DNA of 6,577 bases from Thermoplasmata archaeon (GTDB taxonomy: Archaea > Thermoplasmatota > Thermoplasmata > UBA184): NCBI GenBank assembly GCA_030042855.1, contig JASHYU010000243.1, positions 1-6,577 of the forward strand, read 5' to 3'. The notes under the pieces were generated by a model. It was not told the origin of the DNA and made no database searches. It saw only the letters and a list, made by a program, of their open reading frames with translations. Made by a program: the position numbers and the translations under genes. Of the stretch, positions 1 through 5,699 are shown in pieces; within the stretch, counting starts at the first letter, position 1; every line of letters begins with the position of its first letter.

Positions 1-585
1 GTGCTGGCCCCGCCCGTCCCCACGGCGGGCGCCGCCGTGATGATCGTGCTTCGGAACGGACTCCGGGAGGTCGAGGCCCTCCTGATCGTTCGGGCGACGA
101 ACCCGGCCGATCCTGCCTCGGGCCAGGTCGGGCTTCCGGGCGGCCGGGTGGCCGAGTCGGATGAGAACCTGCTGGACACGGCCTTGCGGGAACTCGAGGA
201 GGAGGTGGGCATCGAGCGATCCGACCTGGCCGACGACCCGCGGTACGTCGGGACCCGCCCGGCCCGAGCGTTCCACCTGCACGTCGGGGTCTTTGCGGCG
301 GAGCTCGGATCCCGGGCCCGCGCTCCGGTGACCGAGGACACGAAGGAGGTCGCCCACGTATTCTGGCTCCCGCGGTCGGCCCTCGCCACCTCACGTCCGG
401 TCGTGCGCGAGACCGTACGGGGTCCGATCGAGGTGAACGCGACGATCGTGGAGGGCCAGGTGCTCTGGGGATTCACGCGCCGGGTGCTGCGCGACTTCTT
501 CGGACTGCCCGAGGAGGACGATCTCGGCGGACCGGCGCTCCCTCGCGAACCGGCCCGACCTCACACAACGCCCCCGGGCGACTAG
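1..585 (+). CDS. Nudix hydrolase, CoA-diphosphatase type (possibly 5'-incomplete)
   Basis: Likely hydrolyses a nucleoside diphosphate linked to another moiety, with CoA or acyl-CoA the best guess. The Nudix box spans residues 47-71, with the catalytic signature R63-E64-L65-E66-E67-E68 followed by V69-G70-I71. The box has one extra residue pair before the REx-EE part, the spacing I know from NUDT7/NUDT8-like CoA diphosphatases. It is preceded by a UPF0035-like stretch (LLIVRA at 27-32, then GQVGLPGG at 41-48). The tail carries the usual LWGFTRRVLRDFF helix (155-167). Length is 194 aa, normal for the family. The reading frame opens with GTG at the first base of the window, so the true start may lie upstream; the first strand (AAVMIVL) begins only ten residues in. 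The last 20 residues are Pro-rich and probably disordered. Nudix fold is near certain; the CoA substrate is inference, and ADP-ribose or an NDP-sugar remains possible. Confidence 0.88.
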   Translation: MLAPPVPTAGAAVMIVLRNGLREVEALLIVRATNPADPASGQVGLPGGRVAESDENLLDTALRELEEEVGIERSDLADDPRYVGTRPARAFHLHVGVFAAELGSRARAPVTEDTKEVAHVFWLPRSALATSRPVVRETVRGPIEVNATIVEGQVLWGFTRRVLRDFFGLPEEDDLGGPALPREPARPHTTPPGD

Positions 586-611
586 GTCCAACCGCGCCGC
601 TCGACCATCCC

Positions 612-1058
612 ATGGCCGATCTGCCGGTCCACCGCCTCCCGTGCCCAAAATGCGCTGGACGGTTCGACTACCAGTACGTGCCGGGAGGTTCCATGACGGC
701 GGTCCGGCTCGGCCGCTCCCGGTTCATGCGTGGCCCGCTGGGTGATCGGTGGTCGATCTTCCGTCTGACGGTAGCCACGGTGCCCGCGGAACCGGGGTCG
801 GACTCGAACGGCCTCTCGACCCCGACCGCCCTCGCGACGCGAGGGGGAGTGCGTCGGTTCAGCGACGTGCCCTCGGCGATCGGGGCCGGAGTCGTGCTCG
901 GCGCGCTCGCGGTGGCCAGCGTGCTCTTCGCGCGCTGGTTGCCCCGACCGGTGCCGGCGATCGAGGCCATGATCGCACCGCTCGTCGCACTCGGTGTGAT
1001 CGCGTTCCGCTGGTTTGCCCGCGGGCGGCTGCGGGAGCAACCGCCATCGCCTCGGTAG
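612..1058 (+). CDS. Small two-TM membrane protein with N-terminal CPKC knuckle
   Basis: No known function. The protein has 148 aa. An N-terminal cytosolic-looking part (1-55) carries a single CxxC (C11-P-K-C14) followed by FDYQYVPGG, AVRLGRSRFMR and a WSIF strand. A polar Gly/Ser/Thr linker follows (57-85), then two hydrophobic segments at about 88-110 and 116-136, and a basic tail. The layout resembles small archaeal membrane proteins whose N terminus is a paired-CxxC zinc ribbon. Here the place where the second pair would be expected reads RGPLGDRW and has no cysteine, so zinc binding is doubtful. It starts with ATG 26 nt after the Nudix stop with no clear Shine-Dalgarno, probably in the same transcript. 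High GC3 and a sensible hydrophobicity pattern favour this frame over the overlapping frames. Function could be membrane-anchored redox, regulatory or structural; nothing in the sequence decides. Confidence 0.75.
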   Translation: MADLPVHRLPCPKCAGRFDYQYVPGGSMTAVRLGRSRFMRGPLGDRWSIFRLTVATVPAEPGSDSNGLSTPTALATRGGVRRFSDVPSAIGAGVVLGALAVASVLFARWLPRPVPAIEAMIAPLVALGVIAFRWFARGRLREQPPSPR

Positions 1059-1070
1059 GCCGCCGAAGTA

Positions 1071-1122
1071 CCCGCGCGGGTTTTAAATACCCGTTTAAAT
1101 ACTCCCGCGCCGAGGGATTTCC
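1071..1122 (+). promoter_or_regulatory. TBP promoter: tandem TATA boxes within an inverted repeat
   Basis: This short non-coding stretch is the most AT-rich patch of the window. It holds two identical octamers TTTAAATA at 1082-1089 and 1094-1101, exactly 12 bp apart. Using the usual archaeal distance of about 26 bp from TATA centre to start site, the first box predicts transcription from about 1112 and the second from about 1124, that is, at the TTG codon. A perfect 7-bp inverted repeat, GCGCGGG (1074-1080) and CCCGCGC (1104-1110), brackets both boxes. GAGG at 1112-1115 lies 7 nt before the TTG and can act as a ribosome binding site on the longer transcript only. No clear BRE is visible. TBP binding to its own boxes is a plausible feedback but is inference. 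Confidence 0.75.
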
Positions 1123-1671
1123 TTGGTCAAGATCCGGATCGAGAATGTCGTGGCGTCGACGTCGCTCGGGGACGAACTGGATCTCCAGTCGATCGCGCTC
1201 GGCCTCGACGGGGCCGAGTACGAGCCCGAGCAGTTCCCGGGACTGATCTACCGGCTCAAGCACCCCAAGACGGCGATCCTGCTCTTCCGCTCGGGGAAGG
1301 TCGTCTGCACCGGTGCGAAGAGCATGCACGAGGTCGAGGAGTCGATCAGCACGGTGGCCGCGCAGATCAAGAAGGGCGGTCAGAAGATCAACATGCACCC
1401 GCGGATCGAGGTCCAGAACATCGTCGCGAGCTCGGACCTCGAGAGCGAGATCAATCTCAACGCGATCGCGGTCACGCTCGGGCTCGACCGGGTCGAGTAC
1501 GAGCCCGAGCAGTTCCCCGGCCTCGTCTGCCGGATCGACGAGCCCCGGGTGGTCGTGCTGCTGTTCGGCAGCGGAAAGCTCGTCTGCACCGGCGCGCGCA
1601 AGCCGTCGGACGTCGAGGTCGCCGTCAAGAAGATCACGAAGGAGCTCCAGGGCGCCGGACTCCTCCGCTGA
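1123..1671 (+). CDS. tbp: TATA-box-binding protein (TBP)
   Basis: General transcription factor that binds and bends promoter TATA boxes and, with TFB, recruits archaeal RNA polymerase. The 182 aa form two direct repeats of the TBP saddle (about 3-86 and 94-178), offset by 93 residues. The four DNA-intercalating phenylalanines are all present: F38 and F55 in repeat one, F131 and F148 in repeat two. The minor-groove asparagines sit at N8 (IENVVAS) and N99 (VQNIVAS). Both repeats carry EYEPEQFPGL and VCTGA, hallmarks of archaeal TBP. Length is typical, and there is no acidic C-terminal tail. The start is TTG; it is the only start that keeps the VKIRIENVVAS strand and lies at the right distance from the TATA boxes. 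The TatD gene follows after 13 nt, so co-transcription is likely. A 24-nt identical stretch occurs in both repeats. Confidence 0.98.
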   Translation: MVKIRIENVVASTSLGDELDLQSIALGLDGAEYEPEQFPGLIYRLKHPKTAILLFRSGKVVCTGAKSMHEVEESISTVAAQIKKGGQKINMHPRIEVQNIVASSDLESEINLNAIAVTLGLDRVEYEPEQFPGLVCRIDEPRVVVLLFGSGKLVCTGARKPSDVEVAVKKITKELQGAGLLR

Positions 1672-1684
1672 GCTCCACCGGACG

Positions 1685-2563
1685 GTGGCGGCGGTGCCGC
1701 TCCCGAGGGGCCTTCCGGTCGTCGACCATCACTGCCATCTCTCGCCGGCCGGTGAGGGCGTCGGCGCGGCCCGGCGGTTCCGCCAGGCCGGGGGGACCCA
1801 CCTGTTCCTCGCCACCCAGAACTACTCCTCGGCCGCGCCCACGACGATCCAGGGCTACGCCCACCAGTTCGAGACGACGGAGGACCTCGCCCGGCGGATC
1901 CGCTCCGAGACGGGGGTCGTCGTCTACGTTGTGATCGCCCCGTATCCGGTCGATCTAGTCCGGGCCAGCGAGGCCCTCGGTGTCGGTCCGGCCCTCGAAC
2001 TGCAGCGCGCCGCCCTCGATCTCGCGGGCCGCTGGGTGCGCGATGGTCGGGCGGTCGCCCTGGGCGAAGTAGGTCGCCCGCATTTCCCCGTCAGCTCTGA
2101 GATCGAGGCCGCCGCCACCGCAGCCCTCGATCACGCCCTCGCCGTGGCGCGCGACGTCGGTTGTCCGGTCGTCGTGCACTCGGTCGACCTGGACGCCGGG
2201 GGCTATCGGGAGCTCGCCGAACGCGCGGACCGGGCGGGCATCGCGCGCGAACGCGTGGTGAAGCATTATGCACTGGACCGCCTGCCGGCGGCCGAGCGGA
2301 GCTCCGTGACCCCGTCGTACCTCGCGCGACGCGACCTCGTTCGCGCGGTCCTCCCGGACCCCGGCCCCTGGTTCCTCGAGACGGATTTTCTCGACGACCC
2401 CGCTCGGCCGGGGGCGGTCCTCGATCTCACCACGATCCCCCGGCGCGCCACTGCGATCGCCGAGCAGGCCGAGGACGCGGAACAACTCTGGATCCCGTTC
2501 GTCGAGTCGATCGAACGCGTCTACGGATTCCGACCCGAGGGCCCCGCGCCGGAGGCCCGATGA
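1685..2563 (+). CDS. TatD-family metal-dependent hydrolase (archaeal COG1099-like)
   Basis: TIM-barrel metallohydrolase; TatD relatives are metal-dependent DNases acting in DNA repair or turnover, but the substrate of this archaeal branch is not settled. Counting from GTG at 1685 (292 aa), the likely metal ligands appear in barrel order: H16-x-H18 in VVDHHCHLS, E128 in GEVGRPHF, H165 in VVVHS, H194 in VVKHY and D234 in ETDF. Strands such as THLFLAT (38-44) and VVVYVVIAPYP (78-88) fit the fold. The C terminus (AEQLWIPFVESIERVYGF) is a usual closing helix. The frame is open further upstream inside TBP, but that part is an arginine/serine-rich shadow. GTG 1685 lies 13 nt after the TBP stop; GTG 1694 is an alternative and neither has a strong Shine-Dalgarno. 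The stop overlaps the thymidylate kinase start (ATGA), implying translational coupling. Family is secure; activity on DNA is inferred. Confidence 0.9.
   Translation: MAAVPLPRGLPVVDHHCHLSPAGEGVGAARRFRQAGGTHLFLATQNYSSAAPTTIQGYAHQFETTEDLARRIRSETGVVVYVVIAPYPVDLVRASEALGVGPALELQRAALDLAGRWVRDGRAVALGEVGRPHFPVSSEIEAAATAALDHALAVARDVGCPVVVHSVDLDAGGYRELAERADRAGIARERVVKHYALDRLPAAERSSVTPSYLARRDLVRAVLPDPGPWFLETDFLDDPARPGAVLDLTTIPRRATAIAEQAEDAEQLWIPFVESIERVYGFRPEGPAPEAR
2551..2555 (+). promoter_or_regulatory. Ribosome binding site of thymidylate kinase
   Basis: GGAGG lies inside the end of the TatD-like gene, 4 nt before the ATG at 2560. It is the strongest Shine-Dalgarno match in the window. It fixes the kinase start at 2560 rather than at the far upstream in-frame codons, which lie within the TatD-like gene. 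Confidence 0.75.
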
Positions 2564-3198
2564 GCCCGAGGGTTCCGCGCGCACGGGGCTGGCTCGTGGC
2601 GCTCGAAGGGATCGACGGGGCCGGCAAGTCCACGCTGGCCCGGGCGCTCGCGGGCGCGCTCCGACGGAAGGGGCTCTCTGTCGCGCTCCGCCACGAACCG
2701 TCCGATCCGCGACTCGGGGCGCTCGCCCAGAGCGTGAGCCCCGAGGACGCCTGGACCGGTGCGGTCTACTTCACGGTCGACCGGTACCTGGCGCGGCCCG
2801 CGCTCGAGGCGGCCCTCGCGCGGCACGATGTCGTGGTCACCGATCGCTCGTTCTACTCGACGCTCGCCTACCAGGGCAGTGCCCTCCCCCGCCGGGAGCG
2901 GACGCGGCTCGCCGAGCTCGAACGCACGGCGACGCGCGAGCCGGACCGGGTGATCCTCCTCCAGATCGATCCCACGCGGGCGCTCGCGCGCCTCGGCGGC
3001 CGACGCCGCCGCGGTCCGCTCGAGCAGCGCCGGACCCTCGAGCGGGTCGCGCGGGCGTACGGCGCACTCGCTCGGGAGCGACACTGGGTCGTACTCGATG
3101 CCGAGGCGCCGGTCTCCGCGATCACCCGGCGGGCGGTCGAGCGCGTGGCGCCCCGACGGCCCGGTCGACGTGCCCGGGACTCCCCTCGCCGAAGATGA
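2560..3198 (+). CDS. tmk: Thymidylate (dTMP) kinase
   Basis: Phosphorylates dTMP to dTDP with ATP, the obligatory step to dTTP for DNA synthesis, in the cytosol. The protein has 212 aa, a normal length. The P-loop is G17-IDGAGKS-24. HEPSDPRLG (45-53) corresponds to the REPGGTPLG segment of the family. D95-R96-S97 is the DR[YFS] motif, followed by LAYQGS (102-107), a dTMP-kinase signature. Strand VILLQIDP (131-138) precedes the LID. There is no Arg in the P-loop, and the LID (GGRRRRGPLEQ, 146-156) is rich in Arg, which fits the type II (E. coli-like) arrangement, where LID arginines assist catalysis. The last 20 residues are Arg/Pro-rich. The ATG overlaps the TatD-like stop by 4 nt and has a GGAGG site. 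The stop falls in the loop of an inverted repeat before orc1/cdc6. Position beside a replication initiator suits its role. Confidence 0.95.
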   Translation: MSPRVPRARGWLVALEGIDGAGKSTLARALAGALRRKGLSVALRHEPSDPRLGALAQSVSPEDAWTGAVYFTVDRYLARPALEAALARHDVVVTDRSFYSTLAYQGSALPRRERTRLAELERTATREPDRVILLQIDPTRALARLGGRRRRGPLEQRRTLERVARAYGALARERHWVVLDAEAPVSAITRRAVERVAPRRPGRRARDSPRRR

Positions 3199-3214
3199 TA
3201 TTTCTCTCTTCGGC
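3188..3214. repeat. Inverted repeat with AT-rich centre upstream of orc1/cdc6
   Basis: GCCGAAGA (3188-3195) and TCTTCGGC (3207-3214) form a perfect 8-bp inverted repeat around an 11-nt loop that contains TGATATTT (3196-3203). The tmk stop codon TGA (3196-3198) opens the loop. As RNA this would form a stable stem at the end of tmk. As DNA it could be an operator around a weak TATA-like element about 40 bp before the orc1/cdc6 ATG. A run of six C (3214-3219) follows directly. The repeat is seen; its function is unknown. Confidence 0.55.
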
Positions 3215-3238
3215 CCCCCGAGCGGTCCGGAAGGTCGC

Positions 3239-4387
3239 ATGTCGCGCATCTTGGTCCGGGAGGAAACGCTCGACCCGTCGTACCTCCCGCCCCAGCTCGT
3301 GCACCGCGAACGCGAGGTCGCGCTCGCTTCCCGAAGGTTCCGGGAGGCGTTCGCGAAGGGGCTCCCGTACCACCTGATGCTGACGGGCGGGGTGGGGAGC
3401 GGCAAGACCGCGCTCGCCCGACGCGTCGGGGCCGACCTCGTCCGGGCCGGCCGGACCGGCGGGTTCCCCGTCCACGTTGCCTACATCAACTGCTGGCGGC
3501 GCGCGAGCGATCGGACGGTCATGCTGGACCTCCTGCGGAGCGTCGACGTCTCGCTCCCCGACCGCGGCTACAGCCTCTCGGAGATGCTCGACGTCTTCGA
3601 GCAGGGGATCCGGAAGAACCCGCGGCACCTCCTTGTGCTGCTCGACGAGGCGTCGGCCCTCGTCCGCCAGGAGACGAAGCTCGTCTACCTCCTCTCCCGC
3701 TCGCGCGAGGTCGAGCTCGGTTCGATCTCGCTCGTCCTCATCGCGGTCGAGGACCTGCTCCCGTTCCTTGACCCGGCGAGTCGATCGAGCTTCGGCGTGA
3801 CCCACCGCCTCGCGCTCGAGCCGTACGACCGCGCGGGCCTCGCGGACATCCTCGTCGCCCGCGCCGAGCTCGCGCTCGCGCCGGGGACCTTCGAGCCCGA
3901 GGTCCTCGATCAGATCGCCCGGATCGCGGCCCCGAACGGGGACGCGCGGTTCGCCCTTGAGATCCTCTCGGGCGCGGCGCACCTCGCGGAGGAGGCCGAC
4001 GCGGACGCGATCTCGGCCGAGCACGTGCGCCGCGCGAAGGGATCGATCCTCCCGACCGTGACCGAGACCCAGCTCGAAGCGCTCTCGACCCAGGAGCTCG
4101 GGGTGCTCCTCTCGCTCTCCCGGACGCTCAAGGGCCGGGCGACGTCCACGCCGAGCCAGAAGCTCCGCGCGAACCACGCCGCGCTCCTCGAGGAGCTCGG
4201 CGCCCCGCCGATGAGCCGCACCACGTTCTGGCGGACGCTGAAGGAGCTCGAGCGGGACGGGCTCGTCATCCTCGAGACCGGTGCGTCGGGCGAGTCGAGC
4301 CAGGTCGCGATGGACGAGCTGCCCGCGAGCTTCCTCACGACGCTCCTCGAGGAGCGGATCGGGCGCGGCCGCGCGCGCAAACGCTAA
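3239..4387 (+). CDS. Orc1/Cdc6-type DNA replication initiator (AAA+ ATPase)
   Basis: Binds replication origins and helps load the MCM helicase. Counting from ATG 3239 (382 aa): an N-terminal arm LDPSYLPPQLVHRERE (11-26) characteristic of archaeal Orc1/Cdc6; Walker A GGVGSGKT (50-57); the AYINCW strand (81-86); RGYSLSEML (109-117); Walker B LLVLLDEA (131-138); sensor 2 GDAR with R237; and a C-terminal winged helix (about 280-348) ending with TTFWRTLKELERDGLVIL. Two positions look divergent: the usual DE(I/V)D reads DEAS (136-139), and the sensor 1 region reads LIAVED (167-172), where an Asn is normal. Starts at GTG 3170 or ATG 3098 are open, but the added codons have low GC3 and cross the inverted repeat, so ATG 3239 is preferred; AAGGT sits just before it. 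No ORB-type origin was recognised nearby. It may be the main initiator or a paralogue. Confidence 0.92.
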   Translation: MSRILVREETLDPSYLPPQLVHREREVALASRRFREAFAKGLPYHLMLTGGVGSGKTALARRVGADLVRAGRTGGFPVHVAYINCWRRASDRTVMLDLLRSVDVSLPDRGYSLSEMLDVFEQGIRKNPRHLLVLLDEASALVRQETKLVYLLSRSREVELGSISLVLIAVEDLLPFLDPASRSSFGVTHRLALEPYDRAGLADILVARAELALAPGTFEPEVLDQIARIAAPNGDARFALEILSGAAHLAEEADADAISAEHVRRAKGSILPTVTETQLEALSTQELGVLLSLSRTLKGRATSTPSQKLRANHAALLEELGAPPMSRTTFWRTLKELERDGLVILETGASGESSQVAMDELPASFLTTLLEERIGRGRARKR

Positions 4388-4411
4388 GCGGGCCACCCCG
4401 CTCGGCGCGCC

Positions 4412-5329
4412 GTGGCCGCCTCGGAAGCCGGCGGCGCGCTCCGTTCCACCGGGCGATCGCTGCCGCCGTGGATCACGGTGCGTCCGCCGCACGGCGCTCT
4501 ATACCCCGAGGTCCGGGACCTCCTCCAGGATCTCGGCCTCGGCACGGTCTGCCGCGAGGCCCGCTGCCCCAACCTCCCCGAGTGCTGGTCGGCCGGAACC
4601 GCGACCCTCATGCTCCTCGGGACCGACTGCACGCGTCGGTGCGGGTTCTGCGCGGTGACCACCCACTGGCCGCGGGGCGCCGTCGACCGGACCGAACCGG
4701 ATCGCGTGGCGCGAGCCGTCGCGGCGTGGGGGCTCCGGTACGTCGTCCTCACCCAGGTCTGCCGGGACGACCTTCCGGACGGCGGGGCCGCCCTCCTCGC
4801 CGAGACCGTCCAACGCATCCGCGACGCGGCCCCCGCGACCCTGGTCGAGCTGTTGATCGGGGACCTCGGCGGATCGTCCGAGGCGCTCGAGGCGCTCTGG
4901 GCCGCGCCGCCCGACGTCCTCGCGCACAACCTCGAGACCGTTCGCTCGATCTCGCCGCGGGTGCGGGACCCGAGGGCCGGCTACGACCGATCGCTCGGGG
5001 TCCTCGCCGCCGCGCGTCGGTCGGGTCCCGGAGGGCTCGTCACGAAGAGCTCGATCATGCTCGGTCTCGGCGAGTCCGAGGCGGAGCTCGCCGGGGCCTT
5101 CCGGGATCTCCGAGCGGCGGGCGTCGATCTCCTGACCCTGGGCCAGTACTTGCGGCCCGGGCCGAGCCACCTACCGGTCGCCCGTTACGTCCCTCCCGAG
5201 GAGTTCGCGTCGCTCCGCGTGCGCGCCCTCGCGACCGGCTTCTCGGGGGTCGAGGCGGGACCGCTCGTCCGCAGCTCCTACCACGCGGAGGAGCTCTACC
5301 GCGGGGCGCGCCGCGCGCGGGAGGCCTGA
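4412..5329 (+). CDS. lipA: Lipoyl synthase (radical SAM)
   Basis: Inserts two sulfurs into a protein-bound octanoyl chain to make the lipoyl cofactor of 2-oxoacid dehydrogenases and the glycine-cleavage H protein. The protein has 305 aa, close to the usual 300-320. All cluster ligands are present: the auxiliary-cluster motif CX4CX5C (C47, C52, C58), the radical SAM motif CX3CX2C (C73, C77, C80), and the C-terminal RSSY (287-290), whose second Ser (S289) ligates the auxiliary cluster. Other family blocks are RDDLPDGGA (118-126), AHNLETV (171-177), VTKSS (210-214) and QYLRPG (245-250). The start is GTG 4412; GTG 4478 would remove the conserved PPWITV. Small departures are QVC (115-117) before RDDLPDGG and IGDLGG (149-154) where IPDF is common. 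The second half reads like actinobacterial LipA. It lies 24 nt after orc1/cdc6. No lipB or lplA is in the window. Confidence 0.97.
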   Translation: MAASEAGGALRSTGRSLPPWITVRPPHGALYPEVRDLLQDLGLGTVCREARCPNLPECWSAGTATLMLLGTDCTRRCGFCAVTTHWPRGAVDRTEPDRVARAVAAWGLRYVVLTQVCRDDLPDGGAALLAETVQRIRDAAPATLVELLIGDLGGSSEALEALWAAPPDVLAHNLETVRSISPRVRDPRAGYDRSLGVLAAARRSGPGGLVTKSSIMLGLGESEAELAGAFRDLRAAGVDLLTLGQYLRPGPSHLPVARYVPPEEFASLRVRALATGFSGVEAGPLVRSSYHAEELYRGARRAREA

Positions 5330-5336
5330 AGGACCG

Positions 5337-5699
5337 ATGGCGAAGAAGGTGCGGCGCAAGCCCGACGAGGACGAGGCGCCGAAGTTCGAGTTCCCCGTCT
5401 TCGACGAGGTCGGGTTCGTGACGAAGGAGTTCGAGCTCACCGCCGGGCTCCTCCTCGCGAGCCTCTTCGCGATCCTGCTCGGGCTCTTCGGCTGGGTGAT
5501 GACCGCGAACGGGATCAACGGGTTCGTCCCGTTCTTCCTCGGGCTGGTCGTGATCATCCTCAGCCCGTACGTGATCCGGCGGCTCCGGCAGCGGGCCACC
5601 CTGTTCACGCGGGGCGACTGGGCCGGACTGCTCGCGCTCGAGTTCTTCGGCTGGCTCGCCCTCTGGTTCGTCCTGACGAACGTCTCACCGATGCTCTAG
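5337..5699 (+). CDS. Small three-TM membrane protein, unknown function
   Basis: Not recognised. The 120 aa begin with a Lys/Arg- and then Asp/Glu-rich cytosolic segment (MAKKVRRKPDEDEAP), followed by FEFPVFDEVGFVTKEFE (17-33), a Phe- and acid-rich strip. Three hydrophobic segments follow at about 35-56, 62-81 and 95-114, with a basic loop RRLRQR (81-86) between the second and third; the positive-inside rule places N terminus and this loop in the cytoplasm. There is no signal peptide, cysteine or obvious catalytic motif. ATG lies 7 nt after the lipA stop with AAGGA in between, so it is probably co-transcribed with lipA, though nothing ties it to lipoylation. High GC3 and the clear TM pattern make it a real gene. 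Its TAG stop shares the palindrome CTAG with the stop of the convergent CCA-adding gene. Confidence 0.85.
   Translation: MAKKVRRKPDEDEAPKFEFPVFDEVGFVTKEFELTAGLLLASLFAILLGLFGWVMTANGINGFVPFFLGLVVIILSPYVIRRLRQRATLFTRGDWAGLLALEFFGWLALWFVLTNVSPML

Noticed and set aside
1313..1684. N-terminal extension of the TatD-like gene reaching into TBP
   Set aside because: The extension is almost pure Arg/Ser/Thr, the TBP frame shadow. Family similarity starts at the VVDHHCHLS strand.
3098..3238. Longer Orc1/Cdc6 start at ATG 3098 or GTG 3170
   Set aside because: The added codons near 3188-3238 have many A/T third positions unlike the neighbouring genes, and they cross the inverted repeat. GTG 3170 is not fully excluded, since DDISLF could be a real N-terminal strip.
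3196..3240. Replication origin with ORB boxes beside orc1/cdc6
   Set aside because: Only 40 bp, one C6 run, and no repeated ORB-type TTCCA...GGAA dyad or extended AT-rich unwinding element.
2521..3405. 294-aa - strand open frame opposite tmk
   Set aside because: No recognisable motif, and tmk on the + strand has all family blocks.
3122..4492. 456-aa open frame on the - strand covering the whole Orc1/Cdc6 gene
   Set aside because: Composition is Arg/Glu/Gly-rich with no fold-like pattern. It mirrors a strongly supported AAA+ gene; such shadows are expected at this GC content.
4468..5421. 317-aa + strand open frame overlapping lipA
   Set aside because: Arg/Pro/Gly-rich out-of-frame reading of lipA, in which every cluster motif belongs to the other frame.
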